This document shows positions 19,877 through 28,648 of a stretch of DNA of 64,000 nt, piece after piece. The stretch's first letter is position 1, and the number at the start of each line of letters is the position of its first letter. The DNA is taken from positions 62,001-126,000 of the forward strand of contig NZ_LBMN02000018.1 of the NCBI RefSeq assembly GCF_001042485.2, in the 5' to 3' direction. The notes beneath the pieces were generated by a model. That model worked only from the letters and a program-made list of their open reading frames with translations, searched no databases and had not been told where the DNA came from. The stretch comes from Bacillus paralicheniformis. GTDB lineage: Bacteria > Bacillota > Bacilli > Bacillales > Bacillaceae. A program made the position numbers and the translations under genes.

Positions 19877-20098
19877 CTATGAGGAGATTTTCACTTTTTT
19901 TCTTGTAGTCTCCCATTTGCCTCTGCTGGGGCTGTGTACTAGATCGTTGTATGCCAACACATTCAGATCACGCTGGATTGTTCTCGGTGTAGTGCCAAAT
20001 TCATCAACCAGTTCCTGGGTTGTAACGAGTCCTTTTTCTTGAATGAACATGTATACTGATTTGATCCTGGTTAGCATTCGGTTTGTTGAAGGTTTCAA
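19877..20098 (-). CDS. ytzE: DeoR-type HTH protein
   Basis: A 73-residue protein that consists only of a DeoR-like winged helix-turn-helix (TTQELVDEFGTTPRTIQRDLN near residues 26-45, counting short of the full motif). It lacks the sugar-phosphate sensing domain of full DeoR regulators, so it is a stand-alone DNA-binding protein of unknown target. The B. subtilis homologue YtzE has the same size, so this is not a truncation. The start ATG 20098 has GGGAGTGG upstream on the minus strand. It is convergent with ytzG. Confidence 0.85.
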   Translation of the reverse strand: MKPSTNRMLTRIKSVYMFIQEKGLVTTQELVDEFGTTPRTIQRDLNVLAYNDLVHSPSRGKWETTRKKVKISS

Positions 20099-20273
20099 AC
20101 AACCACTCCCTATCGTATGATCGAATGGACTTGACTACCACAACTTACGACTCCAAAATGCAGCATGGACGGTTAGCGACCATTTCTTGAAAATGATCAA
20201 TAAATATTATACACGATCTCTTTGCCAAATATCCAGAAAAAAGCCGGAGCCAAATTAATGAAAAAATGAAAAT

Positions 20274-20308
20274 CGTGAGCAGAACATGCAGTACGATCAC
20301 GTTTTTTT
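20274..20308 (+). terminator. Terminator-like hairpin upstream of ythP
   Basis: The 271-base gap between ytzE and ythP is AT-rich. It holds CGTGA and TCACG (five pairs, 18-base loop) followed by T7, 62 bases before ythP. It could end a leader transcript, but the stem is short. Confidence 0.3.
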
Positions 20309-20369
20309 GCCAAAAAAATTTTAAACTTTTTCTAGCTTCATACGTAGTAAAAGAGAGGTGGTAAAGATA

Positions 20370-21077
20370 ATGAAATTAAAAGTGCATATTGAAAAATCCG
20401 GTTATGAAGAAAAGGAATCGGCGATCGAAAATATATCGTTTACTGTGGGGGAAGGCGAGCTTGTCGGATTAATCGGACCGAATGGAGCGGGGAAAAGCAC
20501 GACAATTAAAACGATACTCGGTTTAACAAGGCATATGGCCGGGCAGGTTGAATGGGCTGAAACGTCAAACTATGCATACATACCTGAACAGCCCAGTTTT
20601 TACGACGAATTGACTTTATGGGAGCATATCACGGCTTTAGGGACGTTTTTGCAGGAGGACGAGTCCTCGTTTTTGCCGAGGGCGAATCGGCTCATCGAGC
20701 GATTCTCGCTGGAGCATGCGCTTCATGATTATCCGGGGAGCTTTTCGAAAGGGATGCAGCAAAAGCTGATGCTGATCCATGCTTTTCTCATGCAGCCTGA
20801 TCTATATATTATCGATGAACCGTTTATCGGGCTCGACCCGATCGCAAGCCGCCTCTTTTTGGATATGCTGAAAGAAGAGCAGAAGCGGGGAGCGGGTATT
20901 TTGCTTTGTACGCATGTGCTGGATACCGCCGAGAAGATCTGTGACCGTTTTTTGCTGATTTCAAATGGCCGTCTGATGCTGGAAGGTACGCTCGAAGAGC
21001 TGCAGGAGAAAACCGGCCTTTCGGGTGGCTCGCTGCTTGACTGCTTTTACTTTGCTGTAAAAGGTGCTCCCGCATGA
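20370..21077 (+). CDS. ythP: ABC transporter ATP-binding protein (EcsA-like)
   Basis: A 235-residue ABC ATPase. Walker A is GPNGAGKST near residue 40; the signature region reads SFSKGMQQKLML near residue 130, where SKGM replaces LSGGQ as in EcsA-type ATPases; Walker B is LYIIDEPFIGLDP near residue 153. The switch histidine is in LLCTHVLD. With YthQ it forms an EcsAB-like transporter of unknown substrate. ATG 20370 has GAGAGGTGG seven bases upstream; an in-frame GTG at 20358 lies inside that site. ythQ overlaps its stop by four bases. Confidence 0.9.
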   Translation: MKLKVHIEKSGYEEKESAIENISFTVGEGELVGLIGPNGAGKSTTIKTILGLTRHMAGQVEWAETSNYAYIPEQPSFYDELTLWEHITALGTFLQEDESSFLPRANRLIERFSLEHALHDYPGSFSKGMQQKLMLIHAFLMQPDLYIIDEPFIGLDPIASRLFLDMLKEEQKRGAGILLCTHVLDTAEKICDRFLLISNGRLMLEGTLEELQEKTGLSGGSLLDCFYFAVKGAPA

Positions 21078-22234
21078 GCGGCCGGGCTCTGTTTATCAGC
21101 AGGCTGAAAGCGGACTGTCTTTATCAGCTCCGGATCATCAAACTGGTCATCGATTGGACGGTTGCGCTGTATATTGTACTGCCTGCGGCTGGAATCGGCG
21201 TTTATCAATATATCAAATGGCTGAATGGAGGGTCGTTTGATAACGGATGGCAGGCCGGATTGATTGTGCTTGCTCCGGCCGTTTTTACGCTGTTTGGGTC
21301 TGTGAGGACATTTTTAATGGAAGCTGATCAGCTTTATTTGTTGCAAAAAAAGACACTCGTGCTGGACATGAAAAGGTGCGGCTATTTATATTGTCTGTTT
21401 ATCCAGTTTTGCAAATGGCTGTTGGCGGCGGCCGTGTTTACTCCTCTGTTCGTCAGACAATTTGGGATTGAACTGCCCGCTTGTCTCGCCGTATTCTTTT
21501 TTTATTTCTGTCTCAATTCCTTGATCACCGTCTTGAAGAGGCGGAACATCGGATGGCAGTACAAGCTGAAACACCGGGTGCTGAACGCCGGACTGATCTT
21601 TTTCGTGTGGCTGTCGGCTTGTGCAGTTGTTTTGTTGTTTTCCTGGCCGGTTGTAATCTTGAGCGGCATGGTGCTGTCTGTGGCCGCGCTGAAGACCGCC
21701 GGCGGCACTCTCGGCAACATGTATCTATTTTATGAAGAGGTTGAATTTGATAACAGAAGAAAGCTGAGACTCGCAAAATTTTTCCTGTCGCTGAACCTGG
21801 ATGGAAGCGTGCCGAAGCAGGGGAAACGAGGGGCAAAAGGGCCGCGGCTGTTCTTTAAAAAATCTCGGAACATCTTTAAAGCCCGTACAGTGCAAAATGG
21901 CCTTAAGGAAATCTTTTTTAAAGTGATGCTGCGCCATCCGGACTATAAAAGACAGGTTATGCAAATGATCGGCATTTTTACGGCGCTGATCATGGTTGGA
22001 CCGATCTGGATGAAAGCGGGCGCTCTCCTGGTTTTTGCCTTCGCTTATCGAAGTCTGTTGTCCGTCCATTTTGACAAGGTGATGGAACGCGTTTTTTTGC
22101 TGGGGGCAGACAAAGAAAGCAACGCTTTTTATGAAGCCAGGCGGAATTCCATTGACTGGTTTTTCTATCCGGGGTTGATCTGGTGCTGCCTCGTCATCGC
22201 GCTCAGCCTGATGCTGAAAACCCCGTCTTTTTAA
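21074..22234 (+). CDS. ythQ: ABC transporter permease (EcsB-like)
   Basis: A 386-residue EcsB-family membrane protein with about eight hydrophobic helices in two groups (residues 25-170 and 290-380) around a basic cytoplasmic loop (RGAKGPRLFFKKSRNIFKAR near residue 260). It is the partner of YthP and translationally coupled to it (ATGA). The exported or regulated substrate is unknown; B. subtilis EcsAB affects intramembrane proteolysis and secretion. The last codons and the stop lie inside the stem-loop that also ends pbuO. Confidence 0.88.
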   Translation: MSGRALFISRLKADCLYQLRIIKLVIDWTVALYIVLPAAGIGVYQYIKWLNGGSFDNGWQAGLIVLAPAVFTLFGSVRTFLMEADQLYLLQKKTLVLDMKRCGYLYCLFIQFCKWLLAAAVFTPLFVRQFGIELPACLAVFFFYFCLNSLITVLKRRNIGWQYKLKHRVLNAGLIFFVWLSACAVVLLFSWPVVILSGMVLSVAALKTAGGTLGNMYLFYEEVEFDNRRKLRLAKFFLSLNLDGSVPKQGKRGAKGPRLFFKKSRNIFKARTVQNGLKEIFFKVMLRHPDYKRQVMQMIGIFTALIMVGPIWMKAGALLVFAFAYRSLLSVHFDKVMERVFLLGADKESNAFYEARRNSIDWFFYPGLIWCCLVIALSLMLKTPSF

Positions 22235-22247
22235 AAAAGACGGGGTT
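22217..22247. terminator. Shared terminator of ythQ and pbuO overlapping the ythQ stop
   Basis: AAACCCCGTCTTT and AAGACGGGGTT form a stem of about 11 pairs. The T tract favours the minus strand (pbuO). The ythQ stop (22232-22234) is in the loop. Confidence 0.75.
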
Positions 22248-22254
22248 CAGTCGT

Positions 22255-23562
22255 TTAATGCCCTTCCAAAAAGAAGAGGTGTATGAAAAAGAGAACGGCA
22301 AACACGAAGACAAGCGGATGAATTTCGCGCCATTTGCCTTTCGCGGCTTTGACAATCGGATAAGAAATAAACCCGAGGGAAATGCCTGTCGCAATAGATG
22401 ATGTCAGCGGCATTGTCAAAATGACGAGAAAGGCCGGGAATGCTTCGTCAAGCTCTTTCCAGCGAATGTTGGTGACAGCGCCGATCATCATGCTTCCTAC
22501 AATGATCAATGCCGGCGACGTAATCGCCGAGATCCCGGAGACCGCGCTCACAAGCGGGCTGAAAAACAGCGCCGCTCCGAAAAGCACAGCGACTGTTAAA
22601 GACGTAAGCCCTGTTCTTCCGCCTGCGGCCACCCCTGCGGATGATTCGATATAAGCGGTCGTCGGGCTTGTCCCGAACATTGCGCCGATCGTCGTCGCTG
22701 TCGAATCGGCAAGAAGGGCTTTTCTTGCATTCGGCAGTTTGTTGTTTTTCATGAGTCCGGCTTGTTCGGCGACACCGATCATCGTTCCTGTCGTATCAAA
22801 AATCGTGACGAGCAGGAACGAGAAGACAACCGAATAAAGGCCGTAGTGGACGACATCTCCAAAAGCGGCGAAAGGGTTTGTGACGATCAGTTTTTCCGGC
22901 AGATGAGGCATTGACAGAATCCCTTTGGTAAACTCAAGCTGGCCGGTAAAAAAGGCGATCAGGCCGGTTAAGATCATACCGAAAAATAGAGCGCCGTTCA
23001 CATTCATGACCATCAAAACGACGGAGAAAGCCAAGCCGATTAGTGCCAGGATCACTCCGGCCGAGTGCAGATTGCCGAGTCCGACCAAATTGGATTCATT
23101 GGCGGTAATGATTCCGGCTCCTCTCAGACCGACAAAAGCGATAAACAAGCCGATTCCGGCGGTAATCCCGTATTTTAGGTTAGCCGGAATGGCTTCGATC
23201 AGTTGTTTTCTAAGAGGTGTTAGCGATAAGATAATAAAGAGGATACCGGCCGCGAAAACAGCGCTGAACGCTGTCTGGTAAGAAATTTCGCCGTTGGACG
23301 AGCCGACGACTGACACTGCAAAATACGCATTCAACCCCATCCCGGGTGCAATCGCGATCGGAAAGTTGGCGGAAAGCGCCATCCAAAGCGTTCCGACGAC
23401 GGCAGCAATGATTGTGGCAGTGAACACTTGATCAAACGGGACGCCTGTACCGGATAGGATACTAGGGTTGACCACGACGATATAAACCATTGTAAAGAAG
23501 GTTGTAATACCGGCGAGGATTTCTTTTTTGACTGTGGTTTGGTTTTCTTTTATGTTAAACAT
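22255..23562 (-). CDS. pbuO: Hypoxanthine/guanine permease (AzgA-like, NCS2 superfamily)
   Basis: A 435-residue purine permease with about 12-14 membrane spans. AzgA-family motifs include GITTFFTMVYIVVVNPSIL at the start, APGMGLNAYF near residue 80, and the GTSPTTAYIESSAGVAAGGR segment (slightly shortened here) near residue 300. It imports guanine and hypoxanthine by proton symport. ATG 23562 is chosen because GGAGG lies five bases upstream; ATG 23565 is almost as good. Upstream are two inverted PurR-like boxes that overlap a TATAAT, which fits purine control known for B. subtilis pbuO. Confidence 0.92.
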   Translation of the reverse strand: MFNIKENQTTVKKEILAGITTFFTMVYIVVVNPSILSGTGVPFDQVFTATIIAAVVGTLWMALSANFPIAIAPGMGLNAYFAVSVVGSSNGEISYQTAFSAVFAAGILFIILSLTPLRKQLIEAIPANLKYGITAGIGLFIAFVGLRGAGIITANESNLVGLGNLHSAGVILALIGLAFSVVLMVMNVNGALFFGMILTGLIAFFTGQLEFTKGILSMPHLPEKLIVTNPFAAFGDVVHYGLYSVVFSFLLVTIFDTTGTMIGVAEQAGLMKNNKLPNARKALLADSTATTIGAMFGTSPTTAYIESSAGVAAGGRTGLTSLTVAVLFGAALFFSPLVSAVSGISAITSPALIIVGSMMIGAVTNIRWKELDEAFPAFLVILTMPLTSSIATGISLGFISYPIVKAAKGKWREIHPLVFVFAVLFFIHLFFLEGH

Positions 23563-23573
23563 CATTTCCTCCA

Positions 23574-23616
23574 ATAACGAACATTATAGCAAAACAATAT
23601 CTATATTATTCGTTAT
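23574..23616 (-). promoter_or_regulatory. Inverted PurR boxes and -10 element of pbuO
   Basis: ATAACGAACATTATA (plus strand, 23574-23588) and its near copy ATAACGAATAATATA (minus strand, 23602-23616) form an inverted pair around the PurR core CGAA. The minus-strand TATAAT with a TG extension lies at 23588-23583, inside one box, so repressor binding would block polymerase. Confidence 0.65.
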
Positions 23617-23669
23617 CGGGTGTTTTTGCAAGGGTTTTTGGCTAAACTGAAAAAAGAAGGGGCGAAATT

Positions 23670-25061
23670 ATGAACTGGGAACAGGAAGTGTCAAAAAGAC
23701 GGAATGAGATCGTAGAGGATATTCAAGGTTTTTTAAAAATCAACAGCGTCCTTGATGAAGAGACGGCGGGTCCGGGTCGGCCGTTTGGAAAAGGAATTCA
23801 AGAATGCCTGACAGCGCTTTTGAATAAAGGGGAAGAAAGCGGATTTACGGTCAAAAATCTTGACGGGTATGCAGGCCATATCGAATGGGGGAAAGGCGAG
23901 GAGATCATCGGCGTGCTTTGCCATATTGATGTCGTTCCGCCCGGAGATGGCTGGACGAGTGATCCGTTTGCTGCAGAAATTAGAGACGGCCGCATCTATG
24001 CAAGAGGAGCGCTTGATGATAAAGGGCCGACAATGGCCGCGTATCATGCATTAAAAATTGTCAAAGACTCCGGCCTCCCATTATCAAAGCGAATCAGAAT
24101 GATTATCGGCACTGATGAAGAAAGCGACTGGCGCTGTGTGGAGCATTATTTTAAACACGAAGAGATGCCTTCGGCCGGTTTTGCGCCTGATGCTGATTTT
24201 CCGATTATCTATGCGGAAAAAGGCCTGATTGACGCGGCTTTAAAAATTGAAACTGATCAAGCGGAAACAGGTGCGGACTTAACATTGGAGACTTTCCGGT
24301 CCGGCCGGCGTCTGAACATGGTGCCTGATGACGCCGAAGCCGTCCTAGAGGGGTCTGCCCCATCAGGTTTTGAAGAGTCATTTGTCCGGTTTGTAAAAGA
24401 AAAGCGTGCAGAAGGGCGTATTTTTCAAGAAGACGGCAGACTGACATTAACCGTGTACGGCAAATCAGCTCACGCCATGGAGCCTAATAACGGTGTCAAT
24501 GCCGGCCTCATTTTGTCCGAGTTTTTACATACCCAATCCCTTGACAGAGCCGGGCTCCAGTTTGTTCAAACGGTTAGCGGGGCTTTTGCCGGAGATACGA
24601 GAGGGAAAAAAATCGGCATCGGCTGCCGCGATGACATCAGTGGAGAGTTGACGTTGAATGTCGGCCGGCTGCAGTATGAACAGGAAAAAGGCGGAGAAGC
24701 CCATATTAACATCCGCTATCCTGTGACTGAAGAGAGCGATCGGGTGAAATCCGGGCTTTCGCAAATAAAGGGCGCCCGGCTGGTGAGCTTTAAAGACAGC
24801 AAGCCCCATCATGTAGCAAAAGACCATAAGCTGATCCAAACGCTGCAGCGGGTCTATGAGGAGCAGACAGGGGAAACGGCACAATTAATTTCGATCGGAG
24901 GGGCGACATATGCACGGTCACTGGAAGCCGGCGTGGCATTTGGACCGCTGTTTCCAGGCCGTCCCGACGTTGCCCATCAGAAAGACGAGTATATGGAAAT
25001 TGATGATCTGCTGAAGGCTGTATCGATATATGCACAGGCCATTTATGAATTGGCGAAGTAG
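23670..25061 (+). CDS. pepV: Dipeptidase PepV (M20 family)
   Basis: A 463-residue zinc dipeptidase of the M20A family, the same length as B. subtilis YtjP/PepV. Metal-binding motifs are visible: VLCHIDVVPPGDGW near residue 90, GALDDKGPTMA near residue 115 and IGTDEESDWRC near residue 145. The lid domain carries HAMEPNNG near residue 270, and the C-terminal histidine is in RPDVAHQKDEY. It cleaves a broad range of dipeptides in the cytoplasm. The ribosome binding site is AAGAAGGGG. A DUF2691 gene follows after 16 bases. Confidence 0.94.
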   Translation: MNWEQEVSKRRNEIVEDIQGFLKINSVLDEETAGPGRPFGKGIQECLTALLNKGEESGFTVKNLDGYAGHIEWGKGEEIIGVLCHIDVVPPGDGWTSDPFAAEIRDGRIYARGALDDKGPTMAAYHALKIVKDSGLPLSKRIRMIIGTDEESDWRCVEHYFKHEEMPSAGFAPDADFPIIYAEKGLIDAALKIETDQAETGADLTLETFRSGRRLNMVPDDAEAVLEGSAPSGFEESFVRFVKEKRAEGRIFQEDGRLTLTVYGKSAHAMEPNNGVNAGLILSEFLHTQSLDRAGLQFVQTVSGAFAGDTRGKKIGIGCRDDISGELTLNVGRLQYEQEKGGEAHINIRYPVTEESDRVKSGLSQIKGARLVSFKDSKPHHVAKDHKLIQTLQRVYEEQTGETAQLISIGGATYARSLEAGVAFGPLFPGRPDVAHQKDEYMEIDDLLKAVSIYAQAIYELAK

Positions 25062-25077
25062 CAAAGAGAGTGATGAC

Positions 25078-25551
25078 ATGAGTCATAAGCGAGGCGTTTT
25101 ATTTGAAATCCCGAACGGGTACGGGCGCTTTCTTCTCGATATGCTGAAGCCGGTTGAACCGGCCGATTTCAATTGGCTGCTTGCCGATGGCGAATGCTAT
25201 CTCGTGGAAAACGGTGAATTGTCAGATGAAAATCTTTTTCCTCAAGATCCGCAGGTGATGACAGGAGAAGCATTTAAAAAAAGGCTGGAAGACGCAAGGT
25301 ACTATCTCATCTTCGCCGATCTGAAGGCTTTTCCGAAGGATGGCCATCCTGAAGATGTCAGCACATATGAATCATATATGAAAAGCAGCTGCGAGCTGAT
25401 TGTGCTTACAGCCGATTCGAGTTTTGTCACGATATACTGCAAAGATCAAAAAAAACTGGAGCTTCTATATCAAAATGCAAAGGACTGCGGTTTCAAGCGG
25501 ATTGAATATATAACGGATCACAACGATGCCAGGACAGGAATGTATGTGTAG
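25078..25551 (+). CDS. DUF2691 family protein
   Basis: A 157-residue soluble protein matching DUF2691, a Bacillus family of unknown function. Recognisable blocks are FEIPNGYGRFL at the start, YYLIFADLKAFPK in the middle and CGFKRIEYITDHNDAR at the end. No catalytic motif or membrane segment is visible. It follows pepV closely (AAAGAGAG ribosome binding site) and ends before a strong terminator, so it is likely co-transcribed with pepV. A longer frame starting at 25030 overlaps pepV and is not supported. Confidence 0.82.
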   Translation: MSHKRGVLFEIPNGYGRFLLDMLKPVEPADFNWLLADGECYLVENGELSDENLFPQDPQVMTGEAFKKRLEDARYYLIFADLKAFPKDGHPEDVSTYESYMKSSCELIVLTADSSFVTIYCKDQKKLELLYQNAKDCGFKRIEYITDHNDARTGMYV

Positions 25552-25564
25552 CATAACGAAGACG

Positions 25565-25588
25565 GCCGCTCTCTAGAGCGGCTTTTTT
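25565..25588 (+). terminator. Terminator after the DUF2691 gene
   Basis: GCCGCTCT and AGAGCGGC form an eight-pair stem with a two-base centre, followed by T6. Confidence 0.88.
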
Positions 25589-25624
25589 GCTGTTAAACAT
25601 TGCTGTTTTCAGGAGAGGGGCTTT

Positions 25625-25876
25625 TTGAAGCAGGAAAAGGAATTGCTGCATGTGAGGAAACGGTTTTATTCATTTTATTTTTTGTTCTTTTTCGGTTACG
25701 GGCGTTTTATCCGCTTCTTTCCGTGTCGTCAGACCCTCGCATTCGTTGTCAGGCCTGCTAAGTCGGTGCTCACGAACAAAAGAGAAACGGCGGCTAACGG
25801 AGCAGGCGTCGTCCTGCCTGAACACTGCCGTCATCACAATCCTGTGAAAACCAGCTCCAATGCTCGGCCTTCCTAG
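25625..25876 (+). pseudogene. Possible remnant of an MFS transporter 5' end
   Basis: This 442-base gap has a TTG frame preceded by GGAGAGGGG. Its first ~33 residues (RKRFYSFYFLFFFGYGRF and onward) look like the first membrane span of a LacY/phenylpropionate-type major facilitator. After residue 33 the hydrophobic pattern stops and the rest is Arg-rich and unlike any protein, as after a deletion or frameshift. It may be a decayed transporter gene; the similarity is by eye and weak. Confidence 0.35.
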
Positions 25877-25911
25877 ACTGCAAGGGTTGCGGTTCACGCT
25901 AAAAAGATGAA

Positions 25912-25946
25912 AAAATCCCAAAACGTCTCTTAGCTTTGGGATTTTT
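25912..25946. terminator. Bidirectional terminator before ytkP
   Basis: AAAATCCCAAA and TTTGGGATTTTTT form an 11-pair stem with a ten-base loop and T tracts on both strands. It ends ytkP on the minus strand. Confidence 0.85.
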
Positions 25947-25993
25947 TCAACAATCTGAGCCTGATTTCACAACAGAAACCAGGCTTTTCTCTC

Positions 25994-26926
25994 TTAATCA
26001 AATTGAAATAAATCGCTTGATAAATAGCGTTCTCCTGTATCGGCTGTCATACAGACGACCACTTTGTCGGGAGGGAGCTTCTTAGCTGTTTCAACAGCGG
26101 CGAAGCAAGCGGCCCCAGAAGAAGGGCCGACAAGGATTCCTTCTTCCCGCGCCAATCTGCGCGTCATCTCATAGGCTTCTTCGTCCTTGATCTTTAAGAT
26201 TTCGTCATAGACGTTTTCGTTTAAAATGTTTGGAATAAATCCCGGACTTGTCCCGACAAGCTTGTGCTTTCCCGGTTTGCCCCCGGATAAAACAGGCGAC
26301 CCTGCAGGTTCTGCCACATGAACGGTTATCCCCGGAAATAACGCTTTCAGCTTTTCGCCTGTTCCGGTAATCGTTCCCCCTGTTCCTGCTGTTGCAACAA
26401 ATGCGGCAAGTGGTTTGCCGATTTCTTCTATTGCCCGGGCAATTTCCAGAGCGGTTGATCTCCGGTGAGCCTCCGGATTGGCTTCATTATCAAACTGCAT
26501 CGGAATAAAGCTGCCCGGAATTTCCCGAGCAAGCTCCTGCGCTTTTTTGATGCTGCCCGGCATCCTTTCATCCCCCGGCGTCAGGACGACCTCAGCTCCG
26601 TACGCTTTCAGAAGGTTGATCCGCTCTTTTGTCATCGTATCAGGCATAACAAGAATGGCTTTGTAGCCTCTTGCCGCAGCGTTCATCGCAAGGCCGATGC
26701 CGGTGTTTCCGCTCGTCGGTTCGATGATGGTTGAACCCGGTTTCAGCAGGCCTTTTTCTTCGGCATCCACAATCATTTGGTAGGCCGCGCGGTCTTTCAC
26801 GCTTCCGCTCGGATTAAAAGATTCAAGCTTGATATAAACTTGGGCTGCGTTTTCGGGCTGAACGCGGTTCAACTTGACAAGGGGCGTTTCCCCGATTAAT
26901 TCTGCAATATTGTGAACGGCTTTCAC
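25994..26926 (-). CDS. ytkP: Cysteine synthase-like PLP enzyme
   Basis: A 310-residue fold-type II pyridoxal phosphate enzyme of the O-acetylserine sulfhydrylase family. The PLP lysine is in NPSGSVKDRAA near residue 42. The TSGNTG loop follows near residue 70, and the phosphate-binding glycine loop is TAGTGGTITG near residue 178. This could make cysteine from O-acetylserine and sulfide, but B. subtilis has other cysteine synthases (CysK, MccA), so its specific role is open. The start is GTG with GGAAAGGG about ten bases upstream. It stands alone and is divergent from thpR. Confidence 0.88.
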   Translation of the reverse strand: MKAVHNIAELIGETPLVKLNRVQPENAAQVYIKLESFNPSGSVKDRAAYQMIVDAEEKGLLKPGSTIIEPTSGNTGIGLAMNAAARGYKAILVMPDTMTKERINLLKAYGAEVVLTPGDERMPGSIKKAQELAREIPGSFIPMQFDNEANPEAHRRSTALEIARAIEEIGKPLAAFVATAGTGGTITGTGEKLKALFPGITVHVAEPAGSPVLSGGKPGKHKLVGTSPGFIPNILNENVYDEILKIKDEEAYEMTRRLAREEGILVGPSSGAACFAAVETAKKLPPDKVVVCMTADTGERYLSSDLFQFD

Positions 26927-27003
26927 GGCTGTGCACCCTTTCCAAAAAACATGATTCTGTCATTATCCTATCATAAGGCCTCGGAAAGTGGAAAATAGAG
27001 AGG

Positions 27004-27032
27004 TTATAAGTCCTTATATTTTTTGTTAAAAT
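27004..27032 (+). promoter_or_regulatory. Sigma-A promoter of the thpR-ytlQ operon
   Basis: TTATAA, 17 bases, TAAAAT, with a TG extension before the -10; 33 bases before the thpR ATG. Confidence 0.55.
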
Positions 27033-27065
27033 ATAGAGAAGACGAATGAGGAGGAAGCCATACAT

Positions 27066-27671
27066 ATGTCAGTCAAACCGCATTACTTTATTGGAATTCC
27101 AATTCCGGCGGAGCTTAGTGAGCCGCTTTATCGAACAGTCAGCAGCCGTCCGGAATTTTCTTTTCATAGATGGGTGCATCCTTTGGACTATCACATCACC
27201 CTCGTGTTCCTCGGCTCCGCTGAAGAAGAGCAGCTGGCTATGCTTGCTGACAGCCTCAAGCTGATCTCCGCTGAGACGGCTCCGTTTCAGATTGCCTTGA
27301 AACGTTTCGGAACCTTCGGCAAGCCGTCGGAGCCGAGAATTCTTCATGCGGAACCGGAATACTCAGACGCTCTCTTTCACGTGAGGGAACGGGTGAAGCA
27401 TGCTGCAGATGCGGCGGGATTTGAAATTGAAAAACGGCCTTTTCATCCACATATGACGGTTGCTAGAAAGTGGAATGGATCGGCTTCTTTTAACGGCCGC
27501 CTGGAGCCTCTTGAAGACGCGGTGTCTTTTATGGCCGGGCATTTCACCATCTTTCAAACTCATTTAGACAGGCTTCCCAAATATGAGCATCAAGCCGTTT
27601 TCCATTTCGGTGAACGGCCGGCTGCAGAAAAGCAAGATTCGGAGATGAACGCAGATGGCACAGATTATTAA
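27066..27671 (+). CDS. thpR: RNA 2',3'-cyclic phosphodiesterase (2H family)
   Basis: A 201-residue member of the LigT/ThpR 2H phosphoesterase family (B. subtilis YtlP). The two catalytic HxT motifs are HITL near residue 49 and HMTV near residue 133. Such enzymes open 2',3'-cyclic phosphate ends of RNA; physiological substrates in Bacillus are not settled. The first codons carry FIGIPIP, the usual first strand. The last 17 bases overlap ytlQ, so the two are translationally linked. Confidence 0.88.
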   Translation: MSVKPHYFIGIPIPAELSEPLYRTVSSRPEFSFHRWVHPLDYHITLVFLGSAEEEQLAMLADSLKLISAETAPFQIALKRFGTFGKPSEPRILHAEPEYSDALFHVRERVKHAADAAGFEIEKRPFHPHMTVARKWNGSASFNGRLEPLEDAVSFMAGHFTIFQTHLDRLPKYEHQAVFHFGERPAAEKQDSEMNADGTDY

Positions 27672-28596
27672 AATACAGGATTGCATTTCAAGGTATGAAC
27701 AGGATCCTTATCATTATATCAACCAGTTTATCCGCTTGAAAAAGCAGCGCTGGCAGTCAATTAAAGAGATGGCTGAGAAAAAGAAAGACAGCCTTCATTA
27801 CGATAAAGAAGCCGCCGATGATGAAACGGTCGGAAAAAGAAAGAAGACATTTACATTAAAGAGAAAAAAAGAAGCATCCGATATTAATAAAGGAAAAGAA
27901 GCCGATGAATGGTTTAACGGACTGGACGGAGAAACGGATGAAAGCTTGATTGCAAGAATTCCTGCGGCACGGGAGGAACTCGTGTCGTTTTTCAAAGAAT
28001 ACGTGTACGAGTTTCAGCTGAAATGGGCAAGCTCGACAATCTCTGACATATCCAGGCTTTCCCGGGAAATAAAAAGCGATAAAATCCTGCACATTTTGGC
28101 ACAGCAGCTGCCGGATTCATATTTCATCATGTATCGGCCGGTGCTGCAGGTAAATCAGGCTGCGGTAGAGCTCAGCGTCTTGATTCTCACACCTCTTGAG
28201 ATCTACTGTATATCATTTCTCGAAGGCGAGAAGGACAGCGCATTTATCGGTTCCAAAGATCGTTTTTGGAAAGAAAAAACGGTAAGGGGAAGGGAACGGT
28301 CACTGTTAAATCCGGCTGTTGAGCTTCTCAGGACAGGCACGGTTCTTTCCGGCTTGTTAAAGGGATCGGGAATTGAACTGCCTGTGCGCAAAGTTGTTGT
28401 CAGCCGGACATCGTATATCGATTATCCGGAACCTCCTTACGGAATCGGCATTTGCGACAAAAGACACTGGAAAGAGTGGCTGGAGAAGCAGCAAAAGAAC
28501 TTCGCCCCGATTAAAAGCCAGCAGCTGAAAACGGCGAAAATTCTGTTGTCGCACGGCGTCTCCGACTCGATGCGGAGACAGGAATGGCTGAGCTGA
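27655..28596 (+). CDS. ytlQ: Conserved Bacillus protein YtlQ, unknown function
   Basis: A 313-residue soluble protein. The N-terminal third is very rich in Lys, Glu and Asp (residues 35-90, probably flexible). A globular C-terminal part contains [13 protein letters not shown] near residue 150 and [10 protein letters not shown] near residue 270. I see no known catalytic motif; the central part has the alternating hydrophobic pattern of a nuclease-related (NERD-like) or restriction-endonuclease-like fold, but this is only a guess. It overlaps thpR by 17 bases, and ytlR follows after 52. Confidence 0.78.
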   Translation: MAQIIKIQDCISRYEQDPYHYINQFIRLKKQRWQSIKEMAEKKKDSLHYDKEAADDETVGKRKKTFTLKRKKEASDINKGKEADEWFNGLDGETDESLIARIPAAREELVSFFKEYVYEFQLKWASSTISDISRLSREIKSDKILHILAQQLPDSYFIMYRPVLQVNQAAVELSVLILTPLEIYCISFLEGEKDSAFIGSKDRFWKEKTVRGRERSLLNPAVELLRTGTVLSGLLKGSGIELPVRKVVVSRTSYIDYPEPPYGIGICDKRHWKEWLEKQQKNFAPIKSQQLKTAKILLSHGVSDSMRRQEWLS

Positions 28597-28648
28597 CCGC
28601 CAGAACGTTATCCCGGCTTTTTCATACTATAAAATGGAGAATGGAATC

